From Rhodothermaceae bacterium Tc-Br11_B2g6_7 (GTDB lineage Bacteria > Bacteroidota > Rhodothermia > Rhodothermales > Salinibacteraceae), in contig LKNB01000009.1 of assembly GCA_001564055.1 (NCBI GenBank), positions 1-64,000 of the forward strand: DNA of 64,000 bases. The letters run 5' to 3'. Made by a program: the position numbers and the translations under genes. The notes beneath the pieces were generated by a model. It was given only the letters and a program-made list of their open reading frames with translations. It searched no databases and was not told where the DNA came from. This document shows positions 54,614 through 64,000 of this stretch, one piece after another; position 1 is the first letter of the stretch; every line of letters begins with the position of its first letter.

Positions 54614-55948
54614 GTGCCAAAGCAACGAGGTACGCTTGAGCGCAGGCTGGGCCTCCCGCAAGCCCTGGCCATAGGCATCGGCACCATGGTGGGGGCCGGC
54701 ATCTTTGTGTTTCCTGGGCTTGCCGCCGGGCAGGCCGGTCCGGCAGCCATGCTTTCCTTTGCAATAGGGGGAGGCGTAGCCCTGCTCGTAGCCCTGCCGA
54801 CGTCGGAGTTAGCTACAGCGATGCCGGAAAGTGGGGGCGGCTACTACTTCGTTTCGCGGGGTCTGGGGGCGCTGCTCGGCGCCATGGTGGGGATGGGGCA
54901 ATGGATGGGGCTTATCTTCGCCTCGGCGTTCTACCTGATGGGTTTTGGACACTACCTGTCCGACATTGCCGCCGCTACGGAGCTTGGCATTACCGTCCCG
55001 GTAACGGGTGTCGCCTTCGGCACCGCTGTCGTACTCACGGCCATCAGCATCACCGGAACGGAGAACACAGGTAGACTGCAACATGCCATCGTCGCGGTGC
55101 TATTGCTTTTGCTCACGGGTTTCCTGGGCCATGGCATCCTGAATGCCCTTGGCGTGTTAGGCCCTGCCGCCCTGCCTGCGTCGTTTGCACCGCATGGCGC
55201 GCTATCCATCCTGACAACGGCTGCATTGGTGTTTACCTCATACCTGGGCTTTGCACAGATTGCCACGGTGGCCGGAGAAATAAAAGACCCCGCGCAGAAT
55301 CTTCCCCGGGCCATGGTGGGCAGTGTATTGATTGTAACGGCGCTCTACGTGGCTACTATTTTTGTAAGCACCAGCATGTTTTCTGGCGAGCAACTGGCCG
55401 CATGGGGCGAGACCGCCATCGTGGAGGTGGCTCGGGAGGTTGCCGGACCCGTGGGCGCCGTGGCTATTCTGGCTGGTGGATTGCTCGCAACGCTCTCCAG
55501 CGCCAATGCCTCCATCCTCAGCTCCTCACGTTCTGTTTACGCCTTGAGCCGCGATGCCCTTGTACCTGAAAAGGCCGCGCAGGTAAATGAACGCTACCGG
55601 ACCCCCCACGTGGCGCTCCTACTGACCGGCGGCCCAATTGCGGGGCTCGTGTTGTTCGGCCAAGTGGAAGTGCTGGCCGAGGTGGCCTCGCTCCTGCATC
55701 TGTTTATGTACGGCCTGATGTGTGTTACCCTGCTTGTGCTGCGGCGTCGCGACCCCGGGTGGTACAGCCCTTCGTTCGTATGCCCGGCCTACCCGTGGCT
55801 GCCGGGCCTCGGGGCGTTGGCCAGTTTCGGCCTGGTGGCATTCATGCAGCCGTTGTCCATCGTGCTGGGCCTGGCATTGCTGGCCCTGGCTGCGCTCTGG
55901 TACCGCCTCTACGCCCCCGATGTGTCCCTCCGTACTTCTGATACGTAA
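54614..55948 (+). CDS. APC-superfamily amino acid permease
   Basis: The 444-residue protein has about 12 membrane helices and the substrate-binding start 'AIGIGTMVGAGIFVFPG' (about 20-36) typical of the APC fold. The start is GTG at 54614. A universal stress protein gene follows after 15 bases, an arrangement seen with other APC and cation-chloride carriers, suggesting regulation of transport by a nucleotide-binding Usp. Confidence 0.9.
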   Translation: MPKQRGTLERRLGLPQALAIGIGTMVGAGIFVFPGLAAGQAGPAAMLSFAIGGGVALLVALPTSELATAMPESGGGYYFVSRGLGALLGAMVGMGQWMGLIFASAFYLMGFGHYLSDIAAATELGITVPVTGVAFGTAVVLTAISITGTENTGRLQHAIVAVLLLLLTGFLGHGILNALGVLGPAALPASFAPHGALSILTTAALVFTSYLGFAQIATVAGEIKDPAQNLPRAMVGSVLIVTALYVATIFVSTSMFSGEQLAAWGETAIVEVAREVAGPVGAVAILAGGLLATLSSANASILSSSRSVYALSRDALVPEKAAQVNERYRTPHVALLLTGGPIAGLVLFGQVEVLAEVASLLHLFMYGLMCVTLLVLRRRDPGWYSPSFVCPAYPWLPGLGALASFGLVAFMQPLSIVLGLALLALAALWYRLYAPDVSLRTSDT

Positions 55949-55963
55949 ATCCCGTCCCGAACG

Positions 55964-56701
55964 ATGCCCTCTTCGACGCAGACGCCCCTCGTATTGCTGG
56001 TCGACATTGCCCTGCCCGAGGCGGAAGGGGTAGGGGCAGCGTTCATCAAGCGGCTGGGTGGATTTCATGTGGTGTTGGTGGGGTGGTTTGAAGTGCCCGA
56101 GCAAACAACGGCAGCGCAGGCGCGGGATCAGTTCAATGACGAAATGGAGGAGGCGCTGCAGGCGGTAGCCGACCGGATGCGAGAGGCGGGAGCCGCTGTA
56201 GAAACGCGTCTGGTGTTCACAGGAGATCGTCTGCAGACGATGGAGCGCCTTAGTTCAGAGATTGATAGTGATGCCATGCTCCTGGCCCGGCCACACGAGG
56301 CAATCGAGCGTATACTCGTGACACTCCGCGGCTGGCCTCATGCCGAACGGATAGCCCAGGTGGTGGCCCGGCTGATTGGCGGCGACGCGGCCACCGTCAG
56401 ACTTCTCAGGGTACAGGCAGCGGATGAGGAAGAGGGCGGCGTGCTGTCGTTCGTAGCCAATAAGCTTGCAGAGGCTGGCGTAGCAGAAGATGCCATTGCA
56501 ATTGAGCAACTGGTGGCTGATGATCCAGCGCAGGCTATTCTTGAGCAGGCGCGGCGGCACGACCTCGTGGTAATGGGGGCCTCGGAGCCCTCACGCCACG
56601 ACGTATGGTTCGGGGCCATTCCTGAGCGCATCGCGACAAACGCCTCGGTGCCAGTGATGGTAGTCCGTGCGCGGCAGGACACCGCATCAACGGCAGCGTA
56701 G
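55964..56701 (+). CDS. Universal stress protein, tandem-type
   Basis: The 245-residue protein has a degenerate N-terminal Usp half and a C-terminal half ending 'DLVVMGASEPSRHDVWFGAIPERIATNASVPVMVVR', the Usp phosphate-loop region with the usual G-x2-G-x9-G spacing altered. ATP binding is therefore doubtful. It is coupled to the upstream permease. Confidence 0.83.
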   Translation: MPSSTQTPLVLLVDIALPEAEGVGAAFIKRLGGFHVVLVGWFEVPEQTTAAQARDQFNDEMEEALQAVADRMREAGAAVETRLVFTGDRLQTMERLSSEIDSDAMLLARPHEAIERILVTLRGWPHAERIAQVVARLIGGDAATVRLLRVQAADEEEGGVLSFVANKLAEAGVAEDAIAIEQLVADDPAQAILEQARRHDLVVMGASEPSRHDVWFGAIPERIATNASVPVMVVRARQDTASTAA

Positions 56702-57104
56702 GCCGTAGAGCTTTTAGTGAAGGCATCCCGCCCGATGAAGCCTGGCCAAACCCACGGTAGGGTGCTGCGTAGCAACGGGTCGTTAATACAGTGTTTACCT
56801 GCTTCAGCGGTGCCTGTGAAGCGTGCTGTTGCTGCATACACGTGGCGTAACGGGGGTGTAAGATTCCGCCGATGCTATGTGCTGCTGCAGGGAGGCAGCG
56901 CCTCTGCTGCATCTTTTTGGTGCCATAACACGTTTTCCTATGCTACTGATTAAGAAATGCAGTAGCGTGTGCCCGTAAGTGCACGTCCCACGGACGGTAC
57001 GTCTGCGGCAGCCGGCTTGACAGGGGAATGCCCCGTGCAGGCTTCTGCCCAGGTGCAGTCTACCGCCGCGTGGCTTCTGTTACCATCATTCGAGTGTTTT
57101 TATT
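56702..57104. other. Intergenic region ahead of ftsH
   Basis: About 400 bases with no credible gene. It holds the hairpin at 56887-56918 and presumably the ftsH promoter. TTATTGTG directly precedes the GTG start. Confidence 0.45.
56887..56918 (+). terminator. Possible terminator of the permease-Usp transcript
   Basis: TGCAG...GAGGC-AGC-GCCTC...TGCA forms a stem with a small internal loop, followed by TCTTTTTGG. It lies about 190 bases past the Usp stop, so the assignment is tentative. Confidence 0.4.
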
Positions 57105-59336
57105 GTGCCTGAATCACAAAACAAACCACCGAAGCGTGCTCCGAAGCAGGGTAAGGAGCAACAGCCTCAGGGGATGAATCCCTGGACGCTGGCCATCTGG
57201 GTCGTGATTACGACGCTCGTCGTGCTCTGGCTCTGGAGCATCCTGGCCGGCGGTACGGGCGATCAGCCGCAAATTGCGTACTCCACGTTCCGCGCCGAAC
57301 TGCGCGAAGGCAACGTGGAGCGCGTGCACGTGCAGGGCGACCGTATGGAAGGCGAGCTTCGGGAGTCCATCGAGCGCACGCTGCCCAGCGGCGAGACGCA
57401 GCGCTTCAACCGCTTCCTGACGTACATCCCGTCGTTTCAGGATGACGAGCTGATGAACATGCTGGAGTCGCGGGAGGTGGAAGTCACGACGGAGCCAACC
57501 AGCGACTTTGTCTGGTGGCCGTTCCTCATCAGCGGTTTGCCGCTCATTCTGATCATTATCATCGGTTACTTCATTTACCGGCGGATGAGCGCCCGGGGCG
57601 GGGGGCAAGGCCTCTTCAATATCGGCCAGAACCAGGCCAAGCTGCAGGAGGAAACCGACGAAAAAACAAGTTTTGATGACGTGGCTGGTGTGGAAGGCGC
57701 CAAGGTAGAGCTACAAGAGGTGGTGTCCTTTCTGAAGGACCCGGAGCGCTTTGAGAAATTCGGCGCTGAAATCCCCAAGGGCGTGCTGCTGGTAGGCCCG
57801 CCCGGCACGGGGAAGACGCTGCTCGCACGGGCCGTTGCCGGCGAAGCGGGTGTGTCGTTCTACACCATCACCGGCTCCGACTTCATGGAGATGTTTGTCG
57901 GCGTCGGGGCCTCCCGCGTGCGCAATATGTTCAAGGACGCCCGCGAGAATGCGCCGTGCATCATCTTCATCGACGAGCTGGACTCGATTGGCCGGAAGCG
58001 AGGCGCCGGTATGGGCGGCGGGCACGACGAGCGCGAGCAAACGCTCAACCAGCTGCTTTCCGAGCTGGATGGCTTTGAGCCTACCGAGAGCGTCATCGTG
58101 ATGGCCGCAACTAACCGCCCGGACATCCTCGACCCGGCCCTGCTACGTCCCGGACGCTTCGACCGGCAGATCACCGTTGATGCGCCGGCGCTTAAGGACC
58201 GCATCGCCATTCTGAAAATCCACGCTAAGAACAAGCCGATATCTGACGACGTGGACCTCAGGGAAGTCGCCCGCGGCACGCCCGGGTTCAGTGGTGCGGA
58301 CCTGAAGAACCTCCTCAATGAGGGGGCACTCCTGGCAGCACGAAAGGAGAAAGATGAGGTGGAGCGGGAAGACCTGGAGGAAGCCCGTGACAAAATCATT
58401 ATGGGGCTGGAGCGCTCCGGCGTGGTGCTGGATGGCGAAGAGAAGCGCATGGTGGCCTATCACGAAGCCGGGCATGCGCTGCTGGCTGCCATGCTGCCGA
58501 ACACGGATCCGATTCACAAGGTGACCATTGTGCCGCGCGGACGGGCCATGGGCGTCACGCAACAGCTTCCCGAGCGCGAGCAGTACATCTACCGGCGCGA
58601 GTACATGCTGGATCGTATCGCCGTCATCATGGGCGGGCGCGCCGCTGAGGACGTTGTGTTCGATACCGCGACGAGCGGGGCTGAGAACGACTTTCAGCAG
58701 TCGACCAAGCTGGCCCGGAGCATGGTCCTGCGCTGGGGCATGAGCGAACGCGTTGGGCGGATGGCCCTGGATGGCAGCGATGGGCAGATCTTCCTGGGCG
58801 AGGAAATGGGGAAACCGCGCGAGTACAGCGAGCAGACCGCCCGCGTAGCTGACGAGGAGGTGCGCACGATCCTGGAGGATGCGTACATGCGCGCTACCAC
58901 CACGTTGCGAGAGAACCGCGAGGCCCTGGACCGGCTGGCTGATGTCCTCATCGAGAAGGAAGAGGTGATGGGGGAAGAGGTGCTGGAGCTGCTCGGCCTT
59001 CCCCCACGCAAAAAGAACGGGCAAGCCGCCGCGTCTCGCCAAGACGAGGAAACCGAAGAAGCCGCCACAGAAGAAAGAGCGGACAGCACGAGCGATGAAA
59101 CAGCGCCGTCCGCAGATGCTTCAGCGGCGGCCGCTGGCGACGGCGTAGCCACGGAGGAGCCCGTTCCACCCTCGGATGGCTCGTCCGACAACACTTCTGC
59201 TGATGACGCTTCCCCCGAGGCAGAAGAAGCAGACCGCCATGCTTCAGCCGACGAAGAGCAGTCGCCGGAAGATACCGCTGACGCGTCTGACCAAACCCCG
59301 GTCGATAGCGAAGCCGACGACCGCCGCTCCTCTTAA
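57105..59336 (+). CDS. ftsH: ATP-dependent membrane zinc metalloprotease FtsH
   Basis: The 743-residue protein has two membrane helices (about 25-45 and 140-162) around a periplasmic domain, an AAA+ module with Walker A 'GPPGTGKT' (near 231), '[15 protein letters not shown]' and the SRH '[18 protein letters not shown]', and the zinc motif 'HEAGH' (near 452). The last 110 residues are an unusual, extremely acidic Ser/Ala/Glu/Asp/Thr tail. The start is GTG at 57105. Confidence 0.97.
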   Translation: MPESQNKPPKRAPKQGKEQQPQGMNPWTLAIWVVITTLVVLWLWSILAGGTGDQPQIAYSTFRAELREGNVERVHVQGDRMEGELRESIERTLPSGETQRFNRFLTYIPSFQDDELMNMLESREVEVTTEPTSDFVWWPFLISGLPLILIIIIGYFIYRRMSARGGGQGLFNIGQNQAKLQEETDEKTSFDDVAGVEGAKVELQEVVSFLKDPERFEKFGAEIPKGVLLVGPPGTGKTLLARAVAGEAGVSFYTITGSDFMEMFVGVGASRVRNMFKDARENAPCIIFIDELDSIGRKRGAGMGGGHDEREQTLNQLLSELDGFEPTESVIVMAATNRPDILDPALLRPGRFDRQITVDAPALKDRIAILKIHAKNKPISDDVDLREVARGTPGFSGADLKNLLNEGALLAARKEKDEVEREDLEEARDKIIMGLERSGVVLDGEEKRMVAYHEAGHALLAAMLPNTDPIHKVTIVPRGRAMGVTQQLPEREQYIYRREYMLDRIAVIMGGRAAEDVVFDTATSGAENDFQQSTKLARSMVLRWGMSERVGRMALDGSDGQIFLGEEMGKPREYSEQTARVADEEVRTILEDAYMRATTTLRENREALDRLADVLIEKEEVMGEEVLELLGLPPRKKNGQAAASRQDEETEEAATEERADSTSDETAPSADASAAAAGDGVATEEPVPPSDGSSDNTSADDASPEAEEADRHASADEEQSPEDTADASDQTPVDSEADDRRSS

Positions 59337-59362
59337 TCCCTCAGGGCCTACCCCGTCGCTTT

Positions 59363-59887
59363 ATGGCTGATGTGTTCACGCCGGCGCCCGTTGCTGTATT
59401 CACTACGGGAGGCACGATCGATAAGCTGTACTTCGACGCGAAGAGCGATTATGCCGTCGGCGACCCGCAGATCGGCTCCATCTTGAAGGAAGCCTGTGCG
59501 CAGGTCCCCTACACGCTCACGCAGATCTTCCAAAAGGACAGCCTCGATCTGACGGACGAGGACCGGGCCGTCATTGCCTCCCATGTGGAGACATCAGACG
59601 CGCAACAGGTGCTCATTACGCACGGGACGGACACTATGGTGGAGACGGCGCAGGTCCTGCAGCCGATGAACGACAAGACGGTGGTGCTGGTCGGCGCCCT
59701 CAACCCGGCGCGGTTCAAAAACAGCGACGCCGTGTTCAACATCGGGTTTGCGATGGCGGCAGTCCAGACGCTCCCGCCGGGGGTGTACATCGCCATGAAC
59801 GGCCGCATCTTCGACCCGGCACAGACGCGAAAAAACGTGAACGCCAACCGCTTTGAGCACGTGGCTCCCGCCGAGGCAGAAGGCTGA
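59363..59887 (+). CDS. Single-domain asparaginase homologue
   Basis: The 174-residue protein corresponds to the N-terminal domain of L-asparaginase, with 'TTGGTID' (Thr14/Thr18), 'THGTDTM' (Thr89-Asp90) and 'VGALNPARFKNSDAVFNIG'. The C-terminal domain, which completes active sites across the tetramer, is missing and no remnant follows before clpS. The frame is intact and codon use looks normal, so it is a genuine short family member, not a truncation. Activity is uncertain. It starts 26 bases after ftsH. Confidence 0.85.
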   Translation: MADVFTPAPVAVFTTGGTIDKLYFDAKSDYAVGDPQIGSILKEACAQVPYTLTQIFQKDSLDLTDEDRAVIASHVETSDAQQVLITHGTDTMVETAQVLQPMNDKTVVLVGALNPARFKNSDAVFNIGFAMAAVQTLPPGVYIAMNGRIFDPAQTRKNVNANRFEHVAPAEAEG

Positions 59888-59930
59888 GCAACGGGTGACG
59901 ATACGGCTGGGCGCAACAGACGACCAGTGT

Positions 59931-60284
59931 CTACTCCTCTGCCGGCTCCACGATGGCCGACATGGACCCCTTCGAGTGGGGAATGCGCCAGTCGGCGCCG
60001 TAGTCGTGGATTTGTCGCTTCCGGAGCTCGGCGCGCTCCTTGTTCGTGGTGTCCACAATCACACGCCCGCTGGCGTCCACCTCGCAGGCCATCTCGTACG
60101 CTTTCGACTGGCTGTGGCCGAAGATGTCGCCCAGCATCTCGATCACGTACTCGTACGAGTGGGCGTCATCGTCCAGCAAAATGACATGGTACTGGGGGAG
60201 CTGGATGGTGACGGTATCCTCCTCAGGCGTTTCCTCTTCCTTGGGAGGGGCTTTAGTCGGAGGAGCGGCGAGTTCATCCGCCAT
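59931..60284 (-). CDS. clpS: ClpS adaptor of the ClpAP protease
   Basis: The 117-residue N-degron adaptor has 'YHVILLDDDAHSYEYVIEML' (substrate pocket; Asp-Asp-Asp-Ala-His replaces the usual N-D-D/H arrangement) and 'AYEMACEVDASGRVIV'. A flexible, acidic N-terminal extension of about 25 residues fits the ClpA-binding arm. A perfect DnaA box (TTATCCACA) lies 16 bases upstream of its start on the plus strand. Confidence 0.9.
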   Translation of the reverse strand: MADELAAPPTKAPPKEEETPEEDTVTIQLPQYHVILLDDDAHSYEYVIEMLGDIFGHSQSKAYEMACEVDASGRVIVDTTNKERAELRKRQIHDYGADWRIPHSKGSMSAIVEPAEE

Positions 60285-60299
60285 AGCGCGTGCGCAGGC

Positions 60300-60308
60300 T
60301 TATCCACA
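60300..60308 (+). promoter_or_regulatory. Single perfect DnaA box between clpS and uvrA
   Basis: TTATCCACA matches the consensus DnaA 9-mer exactly. It lies in the 50-base spacer between clpS and the end of uvrA. I see no cluster of further boxes, so this is not an origin. Confidence 0.4.
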
Positions 60309-60334
60309 GAATATTGTATACCCCGTCAACGCAG

Positions 60335-63298
60335 CTACTCGGCGATTGCTTCCTCAGCCTCTGCTGCCGATGTCTCGTCTTCTACGGGCTCGCTGGCGCC
60401 GTCTCCGCCAAGGGCGTCGAGGTCCAGCTCGTCGTCGGCCTCGGCGCGGAGGGCACGGCAACGTTCCAGCTCTTCCGCGAGGTAGCCGGATGTTGCGGTG
60501 TCGGCTGCGGCGACCTCCTCCGGCGTGCCGGTAGCGACAATGCGCCCGCCGCCCGCGCCGCCATCCGGCCCGAGGTCCACGAGGTGGTCGGCCATCTTAA
60601 TGACATCCATGTTGTGCTCAATCACAACGACGGTGTTGCCCTTCTTCACCAGCGCCCGGAGCACCTTCAGCAGGTGACGGATGTCTTCAAAGTGGAGGCC
60701 GGTGGTAGGCTCGTCGAGAATGTACAGCGTCCGGCCGGTGCCGGGGCGGGAGAGCTCCTTGGCTAATTTCACGCGCTGCGCCTCGCCGCCGGAGAGCGTG
60801 GTCGACTGCTGCCCCAGGCGGATATAGCCCAGGCCCACTGAGTGTAGCGTCCGCAGCTTCCGCGCGATGCGCGGCACGTTCTCGAAGAAGTCGAGCGCCT
60901 CGGTGACCGTCATACCGAGCACATCGGCAATGTGCTTGCCCTTGAATTTCACATCCAGCGTTTCGGGGTTGTAGCGCTTGCCGTGGCAGACGTCGCATTC
61001 CACATAGACGTCCGGCAGGAAGTTCATCTCCAACTTCACGATACCCGCACCGCTGCACTCCTCGCACCGGCCGCCTTTGGTGTTGAAGGAGAAGCGTCCC
61101 TTGTCATAGCCGCGAATCTTGGACTCCGGCAGCTCGGCGAACAGATCCCGCACATAGTCGAACAGCTTGGTGTACGTGGCGGGGTTGGAGCGGGGCGTGC
61201 GCCCGATCGGGCTCTGGTCGATTTCGATGACCTTGTCGATGTGCTCCATCCCCTCGATCCGGTCGTAGGGGAGGGGCACCAGCTTGGCGTTGTGGTAATC
61301 CTTCGCGAGAATCGGGTAGAGCGTCTGGTTGATGAGGGTGGATTTCCCCGAGCCCGAGACGCCGGTGATGCAGGTGAACGTGCCCAGCGGAAGCTCGAAG
61401 GGGTCGCGCTTGAGGTTATGGCCACTGGCGCCGTGGAGGCGCAGGTGATGGCCATTGCCCGGGCGGCGCTCCTCTGGCAGGCGGATGCGCTCATCGCCCT
61501 GCAGATAGGCGGCGGTCAGGCTGCGGTGGCCATTCACGCGTAGCGGTAGATCCTCCGGGGCGCCGGTGCCCACGATATGCCCGCCATGCTCGCCGGCACC
61601 GGGGCCGAGGTCCACCACGTAGTCGGCCGCCTCAATCATCTCGCGGTCGTGCTCTACCACAAGGACAGAGTTGCCCAGGTCGCGCAGCTCCTTCAGCGAG
61701 TCGATGAGGCGATGGTGGTCGCGGGCGTGCAGCCCAATGCTGGGTTCATCCAGCACGTACAGCACGCCGGTGAGCTGCGAGCCGATCTGCGTGGCCAGCC
61801 GGATCCGCTGGCTCTCGCCGCCCGAAAGTGTCCGTGCCGTCCGGTTAAGGGTGAGGTACCCCACGCCTACGTCAATCATAAACTGCAGCCGCTCCTTCAC
61901 TTCCTTCACGATAGGCTCGGCGATGAGCGCCTTTTGGCCTTCAAATGCCACCTCGTCGAAGAACCGGCGCAGCGTCACAAGGTCCATCTGCACCAGGTCG
62001 GCGATCTTTTTATCGCCTACCTTGAACGAAAGCCCGAGCGGCTTAAGGCGCCCACCGCCGCACACGGAGCAGTCCATTTCCCGCATGAAGGACTCCGCCC
62101 AGGAGCGCTGTTTGGACGAGTTGGTGTTCTCGTAGGTGTGCTCAATGTGATGGATAACGCCGCTGTACCGGTGCTTGTAGCGCACCTCGCGGTTTTTGTA
62201 GCGGTATACGATGTCGAACTGCTCCTCGCCCGCACCTTGCATAACGACGGCGTGCTGCTCCTCCGTGAGGTCCTTCAGGGGGGTGTCGAAGTCAAACCCG
62301 TAGGCTTCGGCTACCGCTTCGAGCTGGTTGAACACCCAGATGTCGCGCGGCTTGCCGAGGGGTTCGAGGCCGCCCTCGTTGATGGTTTTGTCAGGGTGCG
62401 GGATGATGAGCCTCGGGTCGATCTCTTGCCGCACGCCCAGCCCCTCACAGGCGTTGCAAGCACCGTACGGGGAGTTGAACGAAAAGGTGTTGGGCGACGG
62501 CTCGTCGTACGAGAGTCCCGATTCCGGGTCGTAGAGGTGGCGGCTGAATGTATGATCGTCGCCGCCCATGATGGAGGCGATGAGGGTGCCGCTGCCGAGG
62601 CTTAGCGCCACATCAACCGACTGCGCCACCCGCGAGCGAATGCCGTCTTTGACCTTGAGGCGGTCCACCACCACTTCGATGTCGTGCGTCTGGTAGCGGT
62701 CGAGCTTCATGCCTTCCTCGATGCGCCGCAGCTCGTCATCCACGCGCACGCGCTCGAAGCCCTGACTCGCAATCTGCTCAAACAGCTCCCGGTAGTGCCC
62801 CTTGCGCCCTTTCACCACGGGGGCCAGCAGCAATAGCTTCGTGCCTTCCGGGAAATCCAGCAAGCCGTTGATGATCTCATCGTCCGATTGCTTGCGCATC
62901 CGGTTTCCGGTCTCGTACGAGTAGGCGTCGGAGGCGCGGGCGAAGAGCAGGCGGAGGAAGTCGTAGATTTCAGTGACCGTCCCCACGGTAGAGCGCGGGT
63001 TGCGGCTTACCGTTTTCTGCTCGATAGCAATGACCGGGGAGAGGCCGTCGATGTAGTCAACCTCGGGCCGCTCCATCTGCCCTAAGAACTGCCGGGCGTA
63101 GGCCGAGAGGCTCTCCAGGTAGCGGCGCTGGCCTTCAGCGTAGATCGTGTCGAAGGCAAGGCTCGACTTGCCGGAGCCCGAGAGCCCGGTGATCACCACG
63201 AGCTGGTCGCGCGGGATGTCGAGCGTGATGTTTTGGAGATTGTTTTCGCGGGCACCGCGGATTGCGATGCGGTCGGTGGGCAGGCGCGCGTCAGCCAT
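60335..63298 (-). CDS. uvrA: Excinuclease ABC subunit A
   Basis: The 987-residue damage sensor of nucleotide excision repair has two ABC modules: Walker A 'GLSGSGKS' (38-45) and 'GVSGSGKST' (near 645), and signatures '[13 protein letters not shown]' and '[13 protein letters not shown]'. The second zinc module is intact ('CEECSGAG...[14 protein letters not shown]'). The first has only Cys281/Cys284; the preceding Cys pair reads Tyr256-Asp-Pro-Glu. The ATG at 63298 gives the family N-terminus. Three 14-base-spaced repeats precede it. Confidence 0.98.
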   Translation of the reverse strand: MADARLPTDRIAIRGARENNLQNITLDIPRDQLVVITGLSGSGKSSLAFDTIYAEGQRRYLESLSAYARQFLGQMERPEVDYIDGLSPVIAIEQKTVSRNPRSTVGTVTEIYDFLRLLFARASDAYSYETGNRMRKQSDDEIINGLLDFPEGTKLLLLAPVVKGRKGHYRELFEQIASQGFERVRVDDELRRIEEGMKLDRYQTHDIEVVVDRLKVKDGIRSRVAQSVDVALSLGSGTLIASIMGGDDHTFSRHLYDPESGLSYDEPSPNTFSFNSPYGACNACEGLGVRQEIDPRLIIPHPDKTINEGGLEPLGKPRDIWVFNQLEAVAEAYGFDFDTPLKDLTEEQHAVVMQGAGEEQFDIVYRYKNREVRYKHRYSGVIHHIEHTYENTNSSKQRSWAESFMREMDCSVCGGGRLKPLGLSFKVGDKKIADLVQMDLVTLRRFFDEVAFEGQKALIAEPIVKEVKERLQFMIDVGVGYLTLNRTARTLSGGESQRIRLATQIGSQLTGVLYVLDEPSIGLHARDHHRLIDSLKELRDLGNSVLVVEHDREMIEAADYVVDLGPGAGEHGGHIVGTGAPEDLPLRVNGHRSLTAAYLQGDERIRLPEERRPGNGHHLRLHGASGHNLKRDPFELPLGTFTCITGVSGSGKSTLINQTLYPILAKDYHNAKLVPLPYDRIEGMEHIDKVIEIDQSPIGRTPRSNPATYTKLFDYVRDLFAELPESKIRGYDKGRFSFNTKGGRCEECSGAGIVKLEMNFLPDVYVECDVCHGKRYNPETLDVKFKGKHIADVLGMTVTEALDFFENVPRIARKLRTLHSVGLGYIRLGQQSTTLSGGEAQRVKLAKELSRPGTGRTLYILDEPTTGLHFEDIRHLLKVLRALVKKGNTVVVIEHNMDVIKMADHLVDLGPDGGAGGGRIVATGTPEEVAAADTATSGYLAEELERCRALRAEADDELDLDALGGDGASEPVEDETSAAEAEEAIAE

Positions 63299-63318
63299 GG
63301 ACGGGGCTACAGACGGGT

Positions 63319-63353
63319 AAACAGCGAGAGTAAAACAGCTACGATCAAACAGC
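63319..63353 (-). promoter_or_regulatory. Triple direct repeat GCTGTTT-N7 upstream of uvrA
   Basis: AAACAGC occurs on the plus strand at 63319-63325, 63333-63339 and 63347-63353, that is GCTGTTT three times on the uvrA coding strand with exact 7-base spacers. It lies 21-55 bases upstream of the uvrA start, where an operator or promoter is expected. The half-site-N7-half-site layout resembles direct-repeat LexA boxes of other phyla. Confidence 0.5.
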
Positions 63354-63451
63354 GCCTCTGACCTGACGTTTCTGCCTGTTTGGTAATTAAAACGGGTTCG
63401 CAGGTCTGCCGTCCTCCGCTCGGCCTCTTGTCCCATTCCCTAAACACACAA

Positions 63452-63481
63452 CAGGCAGACGCCCCGAAAGGCGCCTGCCTG
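63452..63481 (-). terminator. Hairpin downstream of the partial S41-like gene, probable terminator
   Basis: CAGGCAG-GCGCC, loop, GGCGT-CTGCCTG on the minus strand, followed by TTGTGTGTTT. It lies just past the stop of the partial gene and ahead of uvrA on the same strand. Confidence 0.6.
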
Positions 63482-63509
63482 TGCACGGTGGGACTGCAAG
63501 AACGGGGGC

Positions 63510-64000
63510 TTAGCGCCGGGCGTCACCAAAGCCGGTAGTGCCGTTGGAGCGGTGGTGCATGGCCAGTTTGTCGGCCTCGTCCCAGAGCTTCAGGGCCTCC
63601 TTCAGCTCAGGATCCAGCTGGCGGTAAATGGGCGTAGCCACGTCGCTGCCGTAGAGTTGCTGCGCCAGGTAGCCTTTCACGAAGGTAGCCAGCATGTCCT
63701 GGCGTTCCTGTACATCCGCCGCATGGAATACGCTGTTGTCCGGGCGGGCGTCGGCCTCGTCTGTTACGAGGCGAAGGCCAAAGTCGCTGCGGGCGTCTTC
63801 GGCGAAGGCCGGCGCCAGCATCTGCTCGATGAGGTCATCACTGGCAGCAAACCTTTCGAGGAACGCGTCGCGCCGCTCGCCCCACTCCTCCCGGATCTCC
63901 TGCTCGTTCTGGCTGAACCACTGACGCGCCAGCGGGCTGAAGGCGCGCTGATAGATGGCCTGCGCCACAGGCGCCGCAGCCGTGTCGGGTGGAAGCACGT
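63510..64000 (-). CDS. C-terminal part of a larger protein, probably an S41 (CtpA-like) protease; 5' end outside the window
   Basis: The frame is open to the window edge and its first apparent start (a GTG at 63998) is only two bases from the end, so the gene most likely continues. The 163 visible residues are helical and begin 'LPPDTAAAPVAQAIYQRAFSPLARQW', resembling the region after the catalytic core of S41 carboxy-terminal processing proteases. No catalytic residue is in view, so the family call is tentative. Confidence 0.5.
   Translation of the reverse strand, partial: VLPPDTAAAPVAQAIYQRAFSPLARQWFSQNEQEIREEWGERRDAFLERFAASDDLIEQMLAPAFAEDARSDFGLRLVTDEADARPDNSVFHAADVQERQDMLATFVKGYLAQQLYGSDVATPIYRQLDPELKEALKLWDEADKLAMHHRSNGTTGFGDARR

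Noticed and set aside
56717-56953. 78-codon plus-strand frame before ftsH
   Set aside because: It overlaps a terminator-like hairpin and has no protein-like pattern.
60300-60308. Replication origin
   Set aside because: Only one DnaA box, no A+T-rich unwinding element and no dnaA/dnaN nearby.

Overview
The window looks like a core chromosomal segment of a Bacteroidota/Rhodothermota bacterium of the Salinibacter/Rhodothermaceae type. This is inferred from the sequence alone. The reasons are: an F-type ATP synthase operon that stops after the gamma subunit (beta and epsilon must lie elsewhere); a subunit a with a signal peptide and a long exported N-terminus; tandem Skp/OmpH genes directly behind bamA; many secreted proteins and lipoproteins; moderately acidic proteins, including a very acidic FtsH tail, which hints at salt; start codons mostly without a Shine-Dalgarno sequence; and high G+C. 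I saw no phage, insertion sequence, CRISPR array or plasmid gene.

Layout. 1-13.6 kb: a giant lipoprotein, a malate/lactate dehydrogenase-family enzyme, then a same-strand run of a calcineurin-like phosphoesterase lipoprotein, a D15/TamA-like outer-membrane barrel, an exported protein with kinase-like motifs, an NTT-type nucleotide transporter fused to HEAT repeats, and an MFS exporter. 13.9-14.9 kb: a TPP riboswitch in front of a lone SDR gene. 14.9-20.9 kb (minus strand): a lipoprotein, a serine beta-lactamase-like hydrolase, QueG, a barrel-PKD-PKD-OmpA protein, a long non-coding stretch and ribosomal protein S20. 21-22.6 kb: an M23 peptidase with a bactofilin. 22.7-29.1 kb: atpZ, atpI, atpB, E, F, H, A and G. 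29.2-30.6 kb: tRNA-Ser(GCU), phosphatidylcholine synthase and a CsgH-like protein. 30.6-37.1 kb (minus): SerS, an RfbD-like reductase, a thioesterase, a putative amidotransferase-fold secreted protein and a TPR protein. 37.6-45.8 kb: RseP, UppS, BamA, two OmpH/Skp proteins, PanB and SurE. 45.9-50.9 kb (minus): a threonine dehydratase-like enzyme, a DUF4342-like protein, an EEP-family protein and an S9 peptidase. 51-64 kb: an alpha/beta hydrolase, DoxX, a Rof-like protein, an L,D-transpeptidase, an APC permease with a universal stress protein, FtsH, a one-domain asparaginase homologue, ClpS, UvrA and the C-terminus of a probable S41 protease.

The most promising possible new system is the run at 4.8-12.1 kb. 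A nucleotide exchanger, an exported kinase-like protein, an outer-membrane barrel and a surface/periplasmic phosphoesterase lie together with short gaps. I propose, as a hypothesis, an envelope phosphorylation/dephosphorylation module in which the NTT-like carrier supplies nucleotide to the periplasm. Secondary signals are the TPP-controlled lone SDR, an extra membrane glutamate in the ATP synthase c subunit, three 14-bp-spaced direct repeats in front of uvrA, an orphan CsgH-like protein, and a recurring TACCTTnC element upstream of several genes.
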